Shown piece after piece: positions 1 to 12,537 of a stretch of DNA of 64,000 nt (positions within the stretch are counted from its first letter, which is position 1; every line of letters starts with the position of its first letter). Origin of the DNA: Trichinella spiralis (lineage: Eukaryota > Nematoda > Enoplea > Trichinellida > Trichinellidae); contig CM012954.1 of assembly GCA_000181795.3 (NCBI GenBank), positions 15,992,609-16,056,608 of the forward strand. Reading direction: 5' to 3'. A program made the translations under genes and the position numbers. The notes under the pieces were generated by a model. That model was not told the origin of the DNA, did not search any database, and saw nothing but the letters and a program-made list of their open reading frames with translations.

Positions 1-208
1 CAATCGGATTGCCGTTCACAACCTGATAGTAAATAATTAAATGTACTGTTCTTGCCGAAACCAACTCGTGTTTGCATACTTACCCGTATGATTTACAACT
101 CATCATTATTGATTTAATGTATTATGCCTACTTATCTTTTCAAATAAAACTGACTACTGTAAGTTGCTGTTTTTTGCTTGCAATTAAAACCCCCTAATTA
201 ACTACTAA

Positions 209-422
209 ATATCCCTGCTGAAATATGTAGTTACGAGTGACGTTATTATACCTAATTATAAAATATTATGACCCACTTTTGTGTTTACATTGTATGTTAA
301 TCATTTATTGAAAAACTCTCACTGCTGAAATATGTTGTTACTAGTGACGTTATTTAAGCTAATTAAAAATTAAAATACTCAGTGTTGTATTTACTTTGCA
401 TTTTAAAATTTCTAATTACCAT
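209..422. repeat. Two tandem copies of a ~107-bp unit
   Basis: The core at 215-247 returns at 322-354 with about two substitutions, giving a period of 107 bp. Similarity fades after the core but continues weakly, for example gtgtttacattgtatgtt against ttgtatttactttgcatt. It looks like a local tandem duplication that has since diverged. No coding meaning is seen. Confidence 0.6.
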
Positions 423-721
423 ATTAAAATTAATCTCATATTTAATACTTTGTTTTCCTACATGTTACGGATTAATAACAAGTCTATTTATGGAAAATTA
501 ATTCCTATTTAAAGAGAGATTAAACTTGTTGCACCTTGTCTAAACTAATTGTTTATTTCATTTATACCAAGTTTACTTTTGCCAGTACCTAATTAAAGGA
601 GACCCCGATTAACATTTTTATAAGTGAAAAATTTATATTCAAACAATAGCTAATTCTTCAATGATAAATAAATATATTATTGTTAATTTAATTTTTTACA
701 CTATATTACACCCCTTTTAAC

Positions 722-910
722 TGTTTACATTACACTGTTTCAAAGTAGAAATCTTCTTTGACATTACATTCTTTAATGTAAAAAACTGCTTTACACTAAG
801 AATATATTATTATCACTATTAAATTAATGAATAATTAAAATCTTTTATATGATGAAATGTAAATAAAAAACTGATAAACTTTTCTACTTTAAAACAGTGT
901 AATGTAAACA
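722..910. mobile_element. MITE-like inverted-repeat element, ~189 bp
   Basis: The left arm, 722-751, begins tgtttacattacactgttt. The right arm, near 881-910, is its reverse complement with one or two mismatches over about 30 bp. The AT-rich interior has no open frame. A short non-coding element with ~30-bp terminal inverted repeats fits a MITE derived from a DNA transposon. I could not define a target-site duplication, so it might instead be a simple foldback sequence. Confidence 0.5.
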
Positions 911-1139
911 AAAACTGAATTTGCTTAATTATTAGATGAATGAACATTATATTTTATATATCATTTAAGTTCCTAAATGAAAAAATTAATGTAAAAGTTC
1001 TTAATAGATCTTAACTATTTAGCATGATTATAATGGGAAACTCTCGATGGAGATTAATTTCAAATGTATTATGCCTAAACTGATGAAAGGTGCAACGCCA
1101 AATAAACTAATTAAAGGTGTGACGGCAAATCTGATGTCA

Positions 1140-1660
1140 ATCATAGGCCAAGTGTCAGAGCCGGCGTAACAATAACACAAACGCATAGCGACGCTTACCG
1201 TTCCTCTTGGGGAGTAACGATCACCACTAGATTGGCACTGAAACAGAGTCTCAGCACTACGTCAATTGCGAATTTGCATAACTGCCTCTAGGACAGATAC
1301 GTCTTACGAATTCACATAGGTGTTGAAATCCCATTGCACAAGATTTCAAACAACGTCCATTTCCACACAAATGGACAGGGTCATCTCTTTGAAACCGGTC
1401 TCTGGCCAGCACGGGACTAGGAGGCTCCGCCGAGGGAAGTCCCCGTTAACGGGCAGGAGGGCGGGGGGCGGCGCGGGGGCGGTCGGGCTGAAAAAAAACC
1501 TTGCTTGAGATCCCATTGCTGGGATCCGAGCAAGGCGGCAGGCCTCTGGTACCGCAACCGGGAGAGGAAGAGGTGAGCTTTGAAAATATGGACTTTGATC
1601 ATTTGATACGGTTAGGGTCGCGTCGTGCAGTGTAACCCGTCGAACTCCTGCACACCACCC
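1140..1660. other. GC-rich island with strong hairpin, nature unknown
   Basis: In otherwise very AT-rich DNA this ~500 bp is markedly GC-rich, most of all at 1420-1600. It contains a 12-bp perfect palindrome (cccgttaacggg, 1442-1453), a G-rich run at about 1455-1490, and a hairpin at 1499-1535 with a 16-bp stem (one G-U pair, one bulged A) and a TTGC loop. Short open frames cross it but none resembles a protein I know. It could be a structured non-coding RNA gene, the 5' part of a degenerate non-LTR element, or a foreign insertion. I cannot choose between these. Confidence 0.4.
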
Positions 1661-4600
1661 TATCTCACATTCCTCCTATCCTTGCACTGCTATTCTCAAA
1701 CATTTACTTATTCTAATACTCAAACTATAGCAGTGCTAAAAACTCACTATGCTCAAAATTTGTCCTTTGAAATGATCGACAAATTATGCAACCATTTCTC
1801 TTTCCGCAAATGAACCCTGAACTCAACTCAAAAGGCATGGGACGTGAAAACGTTCAAATGCGGAAAGCCACTCAAATTAATTATAATAATACTCAAGATC
1901 TACGTCCAATTACACTAATTAACAAATATATGAATTAAATGCTCGATAACTTACAGCTCGAATTTATATAAATTACAGACTCAAGAACTCCTCAGTGAAG
2001 TTTAACTAATTAGACTAACTCAGCAAATCATACTTACCAAACTTACCCTTGTCTTTGGGATGTCTTCTTTTAGCTTCTATTCTTCTGTATCTAAATGTAG
2101 AAGAATTAATTTAATGAAATATTGTATAATAAATAAAAAAACAAAGCCGTTTTTAATGGTCTTCTTCGTCTGTCATTGCATTGAAAGCGCCATTGTTCAT
2201 TCGCCGCACCTCGTTCGCCTACAATCATTTGAAATGAGTTTCTAGAGCAACTAATAGTAGCCACAGGAAAATTTACATAAAGTTCATTTCCAATGATTAA
2301 CAAGTATGAAACGTATTTCATTTCGTTGTACAAACATTATTTGGGCCACGCTTAAGCTCAAAAGCAAACAAATTGAAATTGCATGCTAATTTTAGTTGAA
2401 TTTGCACCACGCCTTTGTTTGAAAAGATAACATTTTCTATATCTAAGAACATGCCTTATTTAATATTTAATGCAGAGACAGATTGAGCAAATATCATTCA
2501 ACGCTGCTATTAGTCTACAAAGTCAATATGCCTTATGATTGACTAATATAAAGGCAATTTTCAAACGGCCCCTATTTGCATAAATGTCAGACACAGCGCA
2601 CGTAACGTTAAAAGCCGTCTTAAGTAAGTTGAATATGCTGCACAATGATGAATTAGAACATAATGTCAGCATAATGTAAACAATGGGTGTGCACCCTGAG
2701 CCCATTGTTTGCGTTGGTTGCCCCCTCTGACACGCAAATGTAGCTGGATGAAAATGTTGATTTATCTAATGTCCTAATGATGTGAAATTTCATAAAGGAC
2801 ATGAAGTGATGATAAAATTAAATAATTTCTGTATAAAAACGGATTTATTCTGTCTTGTATAATAGAAAACACTGAGCGCTTAGTCATATTTATAACCTGC
2901 TTAGTTCAGAATGCAATTGAATGCCATAATAAGCAAGTGAAAATTCAAAAATTCCTTCAAGAATTTGAACTTTCAACTATATGTAATTCAGAATTCCGCT
3001 TTAGAAGTATTTTAAGTTTTACGCATCTTCAAATTGAAGAATGCTTCGATACTTAGATATATATGCATTCATAGCAAAGCATCAGGAAAAAAGGTTTCAG
3101 TATTAAATTTTCTACTGAATGTGGCTTTTTTTACTTGTACCTTGGTTGCGCACCGCCACCGTTAATCGAACATAATTGAAATAAAATAATAACTATATTA
3201 CTATGAATACAATGTTCGCTTTTTTCTAATGTGTACATTATTTAGTAACCTTCTTATCAGTTATTTGGCAATTTTAATAATGCATATTACTGTATTTTCA
3301 ATTATATTTCTATGGTTTCATTTTGTGATGCATACTTAATATTATAATTTTTTTTAATTTCCTCATTTTATCATCCATGCTTTGCACTCTGTACTCATGT
3401 AAAATAAAACTTGCAGTTAGAATTGCGCCATTAATGTGAAATAAGATTTGTATTTATTTCACTGACAGCACTGAAGCTGTAGTGAAGCCAAGCCGGTTTC
3501 CATCAGATTAATACCTGCAGATTCGCATATGCTATTAATTTATTGCTTTGTGGTTCAAGCCTAAATTCCAGATATATTTTACTCCCGCTCGTGTTTTTTG
3601 CTTTTTGTGCTTGTTTGCGCACAATTAGACGTCCGATGACTTCCTACAATGCTTCACATTCCCGCATCAGCCAAACAAAAAGGTCAAACTGATTAGGAGA
3701 TACAATTTTCCAGTAGCCGCCACAAATGCACTTTTCTTCCACGGCTATCCTATTTTGCACCTATCTTTGCAACAAACTCTGCCTACTTTATCATATGCAT
3801 ATTTCCACGTTCTACGTTTTCCATGCTATCACTATTACCCGTTTTATTCCTCCATTTTGACTGTCTAATTTAGTCCCACAATCTTCTAGAATTCACTTTG
3901 TCACAACATCGTAATAAATCAGTGTGAGAGTCCTGGAGTATTTTTTAAAGCAGCAAGGCTAAAGGAAGCACTTTGCTATGAATCGCCAACAAAATAACAA
4001 AACTCCATCGACATACTGCAACTCGTAAGTGCTGTGCTTTAGAGGCAGCGCTGCTGTCTTTCCACTCAGTAATATGCTTCAAAGTCTCTACTAATGGTCG
4101 GTATTAATTGCCCGTTTCGTTCCTCAATGCGTGTCAAGGTGGCTATATTTTTGTTGCATAAACCAATCTTCCGGTAATCAGCTTCTTCATGAAAGTTTTA
4201 AGCGCTTTAGATCTTTTGAAGGACCACTTGCAAAACAAACCGACCTCTCGAATCACTCCTAAGCAGTTGCAAATGGCTTGAAATTCGAAGAATTAGTAAT
4301 GATCAAACTCAAGTAGTGACTTTCTGTACGCCTCTTTTGTATCTTGAACTACTGAGATCAAATGGCAGAATTATACCAGAAACCAAACGCTGCATAATTA
4401 CGAGCGCATTCGTTGCAGTGTTGCTATTTGTCCATAGTAGTTAATCAGTGCATTTTTCTGTGAGAATGAATACGTGAATACGACTGGCTTGTTTAGACGA
4501 TATCTATATCTTGTGCTGTCATCAACCGCAGAAAAGAGGCTACTGTAAGGATGATAGTGAACGACAGATTATCTGTTATTTCTGATGAGCACTTCTGTGA

Positions 4601-6080
4601 TACGTTGTCAATAAAAGTGACTTTTTGAATAAGTAAGAGTGGCATAAAATTTTCCAAATAAGGAAGAGGCCGCTCAAGTCGTTCCCCGTACCAACGCTAC
4701 TGTATACAAACCATTATTTATTAGCAGGGGAGTAGTCACTTTTAACTTTTCACCATGAATGTCATGTATTAGCATAAATTTTCAAAATTTCGAAATGACT
4801 GAAATATGGGTAGAACAATGAATGTCTTCTATTTACATATTGTCTTTCTTCCTTTGTCAGATCTATGTATGCATTTCCAACAATTCCCACTCTGGAAAAG
4901 TAATTAGGAATTAGAAATTTAAAAACAAATCCTATGAATTTTAATATTATTATCAAGCACTGTTATTCGACTTCAGTTATCTTTTACAACATGGATACTG
5001 CATATTTGTTTATCTGATGATAAACATGCAAATCCGCAATACATAACCATGTATTTATTGTATCACTTACTTGTTTATAATATGCAAATGAATTTCAGCA
5101 TGTAGAAAATGATGAAGGGTTGTGGTTTCATGGATCAAGTAATGGCTATATTAATATGATACTTGTTTGTCTGCACTTACTATAAAAAACAAAAGTAACA
5201 TGGAAATTATAATATTTCAATGTAAGTAATAAACCGGAAAAACCTAATTTATTTGTCATATTAGGCAAATCATGCATAGAATATCTGCACATTTCGATAA
5301 TACTTACATTTTAATTATAGACGATATACAAGAGTGTGATTAAATTTACGAGCCTTCTACTATGAAGTCAAACTAAATAAGTGACCACAAAGGCGGCATT
5401 CTGCCATATTGTATGACAGTAAGTAAAGTTGCCTTTGGAAATACAACCTATTTTTGATGCGTGAGAGCGTAATAGCATAAATTATAAGTGTAGTTTTATT
5501 AATTTGTCTGTTATAATCAGAGTTCTTTTGCTTAAAGGCATGTAAGCTGATGAACAGTGCAAATAGTATGGAAATTCATTTCATCAATTTCAATTAGTAC
5601 ATTAGCATTACTGGTTCAATTTGTTATATTAACAAATGTAATTGTTGTATGTTGTAAAAAAATTGAAATTGTTATTCTTTATACTACGTCATATTTTATA
5701 TTACCATCATATATTTAGGCGGATAATAGATATCTTTGAAAGAAAAGCGGAAGAACCAGTTAACGGAAAATGAAATTTTATTACATACAATTTCTAAAGA
5801 ATCTCTGAAATGAATTCCTTTTTTTAACTCTCATTACTGGAAATTGTTAATTTTGCCCTTACATCCAAGCATAGAATGAATGTTAGTAAAAGAAAATAGA
5901 AATCTGATAGTTTTCAGCAGGAATATTGTTGAAGACCTATAGGCTAAGATAAAATAAATTTAATGAAGTGCAAAAATTAAAGTTCAACCATACAGAAAAA
6001 GCATCAGTTACGTTGGAAACCGTTAAAACGCCTCCACAAGTTACGTGATCAATACTAATACGGTGATTCGGTTTCAGTAA
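1661..6080. other. Intergenic, nothing recognised
   Basis: AT-rich sequence with only short chance open frames. I see no splice-linked coding exons, RNA genes or clear repeats. A B-box-like ggttcaagcc near 3552 lacks a convincing A box or acceptor stem. Confidence 0.5.
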
Positions 6081-6084
6081 CTCA

Positions 6085-6500
6085 CCATTAGAAAGAAGAT
6101 TTGTTGAGGAATTCAATGAGGCTGTACATAAGTATTGGTACCGGTACTGAGGATAAACTATTCGGCAAAATTTTGGATAATGTACTGGGCAGTAGTAGAT
6201 TTCAGCAATTATTCTGCAGGTTTCTTATGGATTCCTCAATACATTCATCTTGGACAATATTGGTCGCACTCCATTTGTGATTAGCAGGTTATGTGAAGTA
6301 TATATGAACAGAAAAGAAAAGAAGGTCAGGAATGAAATAGCACTTACTGAAGATAGTATTGAAGAGAAAAGCAGAACGCTCTTCTTGACTGCTGCTCAAC
6401 ACACTGAAAGACTAAATAACCATGAGGATGAAATTCTTCAAATTTATACTGGGTCAAGTCGACGGAATTAGCATATGACATTGCCTTAGGTAAAATCAAT
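6085..6500 (+). pseudogene. Coding-like segment, copy A of a local decayed family
   Basis: The frame around 6256-6471 reads like a protein (73 codons including LNNHEDEILQIYTGSSRRN). A second coding-like patch in other frames lies just upstream, at about 6085-6280. Related sequence recurs at 10,250-10,400 (copy B) and 12,755-12,860 (copy C), where the peptides NKREDDIVKS and NNYEDDILKSRSSSRN align with NNHEDEILQIYTGSSRRN. The DNA just after it, atgacattgcctt(a/g)ggt, is shared by copies A and B. The protein family is unknown to me. No complete spliced gene can be built, so a pseudogene or a gene fragment is likely. Confidence 0.35.
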
Positions 6501-7689
6501 TCACTGTTAATCCTAAAACCGTAATTACATTACATTACATTGCATTACAATCGAACATTTCTTTAATTTATGCTTTTGTTGTTGAGTTGTTTTTTACAAC
6601 GTTGAATGATACTGTTATTGAGGGTTTCATGAAAAATGCCCATTGTTTTTGCAATAAAGATGTAGTAAATGTGATGCATTGTCTATCTTCATCTATACTA
6701 TTCTGCTACTTCCTTGAAACGGAATCAGTATGCGTGATTTTTAGTATATGTAACATGTTAACATTTGAGTAAATTGTGTATTCAAAATGAGCAGCGCAGT
6801 GCAATATTTTACAAGTTTGATCAATCTAATTTTCCTTCTTTTACATTCATGAAGAATACACTTAAAAATAAATTTATCTATATTGTATTATATTACATAA
6901 AGGGTGAATACATACGAAGTAACTTTAATAATTAAAACCTTTAATGCCCAAGGTATCAATTTTGATACATAATGTTTTATGCAGCATAGCTATTCACCAA
7001 AACGTGTTTGTTAGCCATTCTTGTGTTTAAGAGCTCTTGGCACTGGTCTTAACAATATTTCATTGCCAATTTTCTTCTCATCTTTCTAAATTTTTCTAAT
7101 GCACCCTACTGTACATGTAGATGAGATGAAAAAACATGAATTTGCATTTTGATGTATAAATTGAGAACTGAGCAGAAATTAAGGATAATAATTTTCTAAT
7201 ACTAAACCGTGATGTGAAGATGGTGTTAAAATTGGCAGCAGCCTCTAAAGTTCTTAGGTGCTGAGTACAGTTGCTTAGATTACCTGTATCAATTTTGATC
7301 CAATCTGCTTTAACGGAAACTGCACATTATATTTACTCTCCTCAACGCCCTCATAATTGCTTGGATTACGATTATCATTTTCATCAGAAAACATAACATG
7401 TCTAAAACGCATATTTAAAAAAAGATTGCTCCACAGAAAAAAATTTGGGTTTGAAAGGGTCACGAAAAAAAGGCTTCAACCGTTCGCCAAAAAACAGCAG
7501 AGGCAAAAATAGCCCAAGGCATTTACGATTAGATCCATAAAACGATTTACTCTCAAAATCATGGGAATCAATTGGAAAAATTAGAAAACAACAATAAATT
7601 TTGTCTTAAAATTGCTTGTGGATTATTTGGTGAGATATTGATTTAAAACTTGAAATAAAATGGAACATTAGTGGAACAGAAAACAAAAG
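6501..7689. other. Intergenic, nothing recognised
   Basis: AT-rich, with short chance open frames only. The run of attacattacattacattgcattac at about 6525-6550 is a small degenerate pentanucleotide repeat. Confidence 0.45.
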
Positions 7690-8250
7690 AATTACAATAT
7701 ATAGACAATAAATAAATATGCAAGGAAAGGCATTTTGTAAAAAATTTATTACAATGCATTTAAAAATTTCAGCGAAAAAATCATATCAATCAAATAAAAT
7801 TTCTTCCTGACTTTTCTTTATCACGTACAGCATCTTACATCTTCAAACTTTTGAAACGTAATTTCTTCGATTAATGGCGCTTCTGAAGTGATAATTTCTA
7901 AATATAAACAAACGCAATAAAATATAAATATACTATAAAATATATTATATACATATTATATAAAATATAAATAAAATATATAAATATAAACATAAATATA
8001 TATGAATAAATATAAATAAGTAAATAAAGAGATGGAAATGCAAATTTGTTGCAATATCGCATTTATTCCTTTCATAAATGTCAAATTTTGAAACCAGTTG
8101 TTTCATAAATTTCTCGAAAAATCATTGATTACATATTATTCAAAATTTATGAGCATTTATTCCAGGTACTACTGCTATCAATTATAACAAATGCAATAAC
8201 AAATTCGTGCACTTTCCTAGCAACATTTCATTATTTTTACAGAACTTTAA
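7690..8250. repeat. Diverged direct repeat, copy 1
   Basis: This stretch is similar over several hundred bases to 9070-9600. Both contain the shared phrases taaataaatatgcaag, ttcctgactttc/t and cgtaatttcttc in the same order with similar spacing, followed by a shared ataaatgt(c/t)aaattt. Identity looks moderate with many indels. A microsatellite-like (ATAA/TATA)n expansion at about 7915-8030 is present only in this copy. It is an old duplication with no coding content that I recognise. Confidence 0.45.
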
Positions 8251-8469
8251 AGTGAATATCAAGCGGTTGAGAAAAATACCATAGATGCGGACATTGAGTT
8301 GTGATAAATATTTAATTTAATTACTTTTATTTCAATTTTATACAACTGCAATAGCAAGGTACCACATTAAAACCACATTGTCACATGAGGCACATAGGTA
8401 CAGTCAAAAAGCGAAATACAATTCAAAGAGGGACATGTTTGGTATCAATGAAACGCTAATTGAATAATA

Positions 8470-8492
8470 AATACCATGTACTACATGGTATT
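8470..8492. repeat. Perfect 11-bp inverted repeat
   Basis: The arms aataccatgta and tacatggtatt face each other across a single C. It is a small palindrome of unknown meaning in AT-rich intergenic DNA. Confidence 0.5.
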
Positions 8493-9069
8493 AAATGAAA
8501 TGATTAGTTTTTGAACAAAAAGCGACATGCAAGGCATACGTTATGACATTCAGGCATTAATGTATGTTAAAGGAAGATAATGTTGAAAATTCATTTTTAT
8601 CAAGCATAATAAAAAGATATGTAAATAGGAAATGAGTATGTTGAGCGAATTATTTCCATTTTTGTTTGTTCTGAAACAACATCCAACAAATTTATCAAAA
8701 CAGAGTGAAATGAAGAAAAAATGGATTGCTGAAACAAGTTATATATTGCAAAAAGCAGCGTAGTTTGATTGCATTCCAAACTCAAAAGAGGAAAATGCTA
8801 CGTTCGATAAAAATCACGCATCCTAGTTATGTTTTGAGGTAGTTAGAGATTGGCAGCTTCCCTATGTATTAAGATAGGCGCAATGCGCTAACTTAAACAG
8901 CCATTTATTCGAAAACTACAAAATAGTTTCATGCTGATGCTGCATAACACTATTGTTTATCATTTCGAATAACCTCTATTAAAGAAAAAGAAGAAGTTTT
9001 GAGAAAAAATTTTTGGACATTTTTCACAAAACAATGAAGTAAGAAATATGCGATATTAGTACCATTGAA

Positions 9070-9600
9070 AAGAAAAGAAATAAAATATACAATTAAATAA
9101 ATATGCAAGATAAATGAATTTGCAAAGATTTATCGCCAATGTTCAATTAATCGAGCGAACAGAAGTATCTCCTGCAAACAAAATTTGTTCCTGACTTTCG
9201 TTTTTTGGTTACAGAATGCTTAAAATTTCAAATTTTTTTAAGCGTAATTTCTTCATTTGACTACTCTTCTCAAATACATATTAGCGAAAATTATGACAGG
9301 AGAATGCAATTCTGACGCAATATTCACTTCCTCTCTTCTATAAATGTTAAATTTGCTTGGCAGCTTGGCTAATTCATTGTATGGATAAGTTCACTTCGAG
9401 CCATTTATTGCACAAGCTCACGGTTCTTTTCCATGAAACATTTCAAAACAATTTACTCTATCCATATGAATCGAAGTTGGTAGGAAAATGCAAATATTGC
9501 GAAACAACGTTTTTCAGCACCCCAAACAGCAAAGTCTATTCATTCCATGAAATTTTGATTTCTATTCGAAAATCTTTCAAACAAGTGATATAGATGAATC
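9070..9600. repeat. Diverged direct repeat, copy 2
   Basis: Partner of 7690-8250; see that entry for the shared phrases. A 78-codon open frame at 9357-9593 lies inside it but has no counterpart in copy 1 and resembles no family I know, so I do not call it a gene. Confidence 0.45.
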
Positions 9601-10020
9601 AAAGGAAATGCAAAATCCATTGCCACATTTTCACACAATTCCTAGTAGCGTAGTTTTGGAGATTTTGCTGTAGTAAATCAGCTACCAAATTTGGATGCTA
9701 ACGGTAATGACAAAAAAAATAAAATCTTTAATAGTCACGCATAGGGCTTTGTCACCATTTGCTCAAGTGGCTCTGACTGAAATTGTTAAAAAGGATGCTC
9801 CTTGTTGTGAGAGAAGAATATGAAATTTGTACTTGACTGCTATTAATATAATTCAAGCTGCATAAAATTCAGATGTTTTATTTGAGCTACTGTATTCAAT
9901 GATAACGATTTAAAATTAGGAAACGATGAAAGTTACGATTTTTCAAATTAATAATTTATTGCAACATAATATTTTTTACATACATCCCATTTCATAAAAT
10001 GAGATTTTAACAAAGTTGCT

Positions 10021-10400
10021 ACGTAGCGCAACGAAATGTGCATTAGTATGGATATTTGTTTATATAAAAATTATTATATATCCAGGCCGTGAAACTGATC
10101 TGAATGTTAGTCGGCAAAACTGAAGTCCATTAATTTGCAACTAACATATTGTCTGTAGTGGTACCTACATAGAACGTTAGTATAACTGTAAAAATCACTT
10201 ACCTTTTAACCATCGATTATACTGAAGAGGAAATTTTATTGCACTTCTTGAGGGACGTTCTTTACGCTGCTTACTATGAAGACTATGAATAAGCGTGAAG
10301 ATGACATTGTCAAAAGTATTTGAATTTCAAGGAAATAGAATAATATGACATTGCCTTGGGTGATGTGAATTCATTTTTGCTCAGTTTTAGCGTAACGGTA
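10021..10400. repeat. Diverged repeat, copy B (includes decayed coding-like segment)
   Basis: 10,021-10,340 closely matches 12,538-12,860. The shared run around gtgcattagtatggatattt continues into atatccaggccgtgaa and acatagaacgttagtat. Its right part, 10,230-10,400, also matches copy A at 6345-6500. The aligned reading frame is interrupted, so the copy is not a working gene. The relation to copies A and C suggests repeated local duplication followed by decay. Confidence 0.55.
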
Positions 10401-11499
10401 TAGAAACATTATGATAAAGTGTACTAATTGCTCATTAGGAAGAGCGTGCATGGTTTTGACGTATTATTCTGTGAAAGCAAATAATGATATGTATGAAGTT
10501 ATTACTGATATAATTAGGTAAAGCTATGATGATGACGTAATATTTTACATTTGAACTTCGGATTGTCATTATTTCACTCTTAAGGACCTATGAAATTGTC
10601 AGAAATTTCCTCTGGGTGCTTGAAAAATGTTGAAATTCAGTTGAAATCGAGAAGGAAAATGTTCAGTAGATGTCGATCTGATTCAAACGATTAAGTCAAT
10701 TTTGCTTCAGCTGCAGTTTTTTGAAAAAGCACTACATGCATATTTTACGTTTATTGAGAGAGTACAGTTAGCATTTGTATTCTAGAGTTGAGGAATGCTG
10801 AAGAATGAGTTAAAGAATGGCATTCATCAGCAAAACACTTATTTGGTTTCGAAATGTGCCAGTAATTTTTCAATTACTTTCTAAAAACGTTTTATTAGAA
10901 AATGGCAACAGTATGAAAAACATTTTTATTAAATTACACAAAAATTTCCAATCTACATCAAAGACGAAAAATCATTTTCACAATATTATGAATATTCACA
11001 TTCAAGTACCCAGAGCAACGCAGTGCTTTTGCTCTGTTAGATGAACATATGAGAATCTAATGGAGGAACAAATGTCCGAAGCGCATTTCAAAAGAAATAC
11101 AGTTCTGAAAAATATGAATTCGAATGGATTCCATACCTAAAATAGACCTGAAGCACAAACAAACAAATGATAAAATTAAAATGCAGCTGTGAATCATAAA
11201 AAGGCAAACGGAAACATTGCCGCAAACATTCATATTATTTTAATCAAAATAATCAAGATATAACACGTCGCATAAAAATAATATTTTTTATCATAATGCG
11301 CAACTCAACTTAAAAGATATGAGGAATAAATGCAATCAAACGAAAATCAAATAAGAAGAAACCACACATATATATAAACATAAGAAATTCTCGAATTGTA
11401 GCGAAAAAGGGAAAATGTCATGTTACCATTGAAAGTACAATTATAAACACTGCAGCAGGAAAGCAAATGCATTGACTAGGCCCGTACTCCGCAAGCGAA
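10401..11499. other. Intergenic, nothing recognised
   Basis: AT-rich. A 75-codon open frame at 10,817-11,044 has no recognisable similarity or splice context. Confidence 0.4.
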
Positions 11500-12019
11500 T
11501 TAACGGAATTAACTGCGCTATTGCTAATGCAACAATGCCACGTTCATTAATACGTGCAATGCATATAAAGCCCCGCGCAACGCTAAAGCATAGCAAAGCA
11601 CGGCATTCAACGCCAAGATGATTGTAGGGCTATTATACAAAAATCCATCCAGAACAACATAAAAAATAAGAATTTCGTAATAAGAATTATTTTATAAACT
11701 TATGTGATGATGTACAAGATTATTACGTGAAACTAGCAATTTTTAGTATTAAAAAATGGAAAACTGACAAAGTAATATCTAGCACTTCTCAGATATGAAG
11801 CGCAAATCATTTATTGGGAAATTATTGAAATGCCCTTTTTATTTCACGAATAGAACAGATTGTAGTTGCAAGAGAATCTATGCCTCTCAACTGCTTCATC
11901 TTATGTGTGCTTCTGAATATTCACCACAACCCGCTCCACACATTAGACGTACAATTCATAGCTCAGCAGTGCTCTTTCAACGCTTTGCCCAGGCATGAGC
12001 TAACCACGTTAATCAAGCG
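11500..12019. repeat. Tandem ~520-bp unit, copy 1
   Basis: The unit runs from about aatgccacgtt to gctaaccacgttaatcaagcg and is followed directly by a second copy with roughly 80-85% identity. Near its start it has gcatataaagccccgcgc, a TATA-like motif. About 50 bp further on is cggcattcaacg, and then an ATG with only a short frame. That arrangement looks like a core promoter, but the following reading frame differs between copies and closes early. Confidence 0.7.
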
Positions 12020-12537
12020 AACAAGCGCTACGCTATGGATAACGTAACCATGCCACGTTAATTAATACGTGCAATGCATATAAAGCCCCGCGCAACGCTA
12101 AAGCATAGCAAAGTACGGCATTCAACGACCAACACGGATGAAGGGCTATTGTACAAAAAACCAACCAGAATAACATAAAAAATGAGAATTTCGAAATTAG
12201 CATTATTTAATAAACTTATTTGATGATATACAAGACAATTACAGTACGCTAGTAATTTTTTGGATTAAAAAATGGAATACTGAAAAAGCAGTATCCAGCT
12301 CTTCTAAGATATGCAGCGCAAATCATTTATGGGCAAATTACTGAGATGTACTTTTTATTTCATGAATTGAACAATTAGTAATTACAAGAAAACCAATGAC
12401 TCATATCAGTTTCATCTTGTGTGTGTTTTTGTGAATATTCACCACAACCCGCTCCACACATTAAACGTACAATTCATAGCTCAGCAATGCTCTTTCAACG
12501 CTTTGCCCAGGCATGAGCTAACCACGTTAATCAAGCG
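12020..12537. repeat. Tandem ~520-bp unit, copy 2
   Basis: Second copy of the preceding unit, ending in the same gctaaccacgttaatcaagcg. It keeps the TATA-like motif (gcatataaagccccgcgc at about 12,074) and cggcattcaacg. Substitutions and small indels are spread evenly, as in an old duplication rather than an assembly error. Confidence 0.7.

Larger units (their letters stand above)
1..1139. other. AT-rich intergenic DNA
   Basis: No open frame with splice sites or recognisable protein is visible. The stretch contains a 107-bp tandem duplication and a small inverted-repeat element, listed separately. The phrase atgtattatgcct occurs near 117 and again near 1064, so parts of it may be old repeats. 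Confidence 0.6.

Noticed and set aside
1400-1460. gagggaagtcc resembles a conserved piece of RNase P RNA
   Set aside because: The other conserved regions of RNase P RNA are not found at suitable distance on either strand.
3540-3575. B-box-like ggttcaagcc suggesting a tRNA gene
   Set aside because: No proper A box, acceptor stem or anticodon arm can be folded around it.
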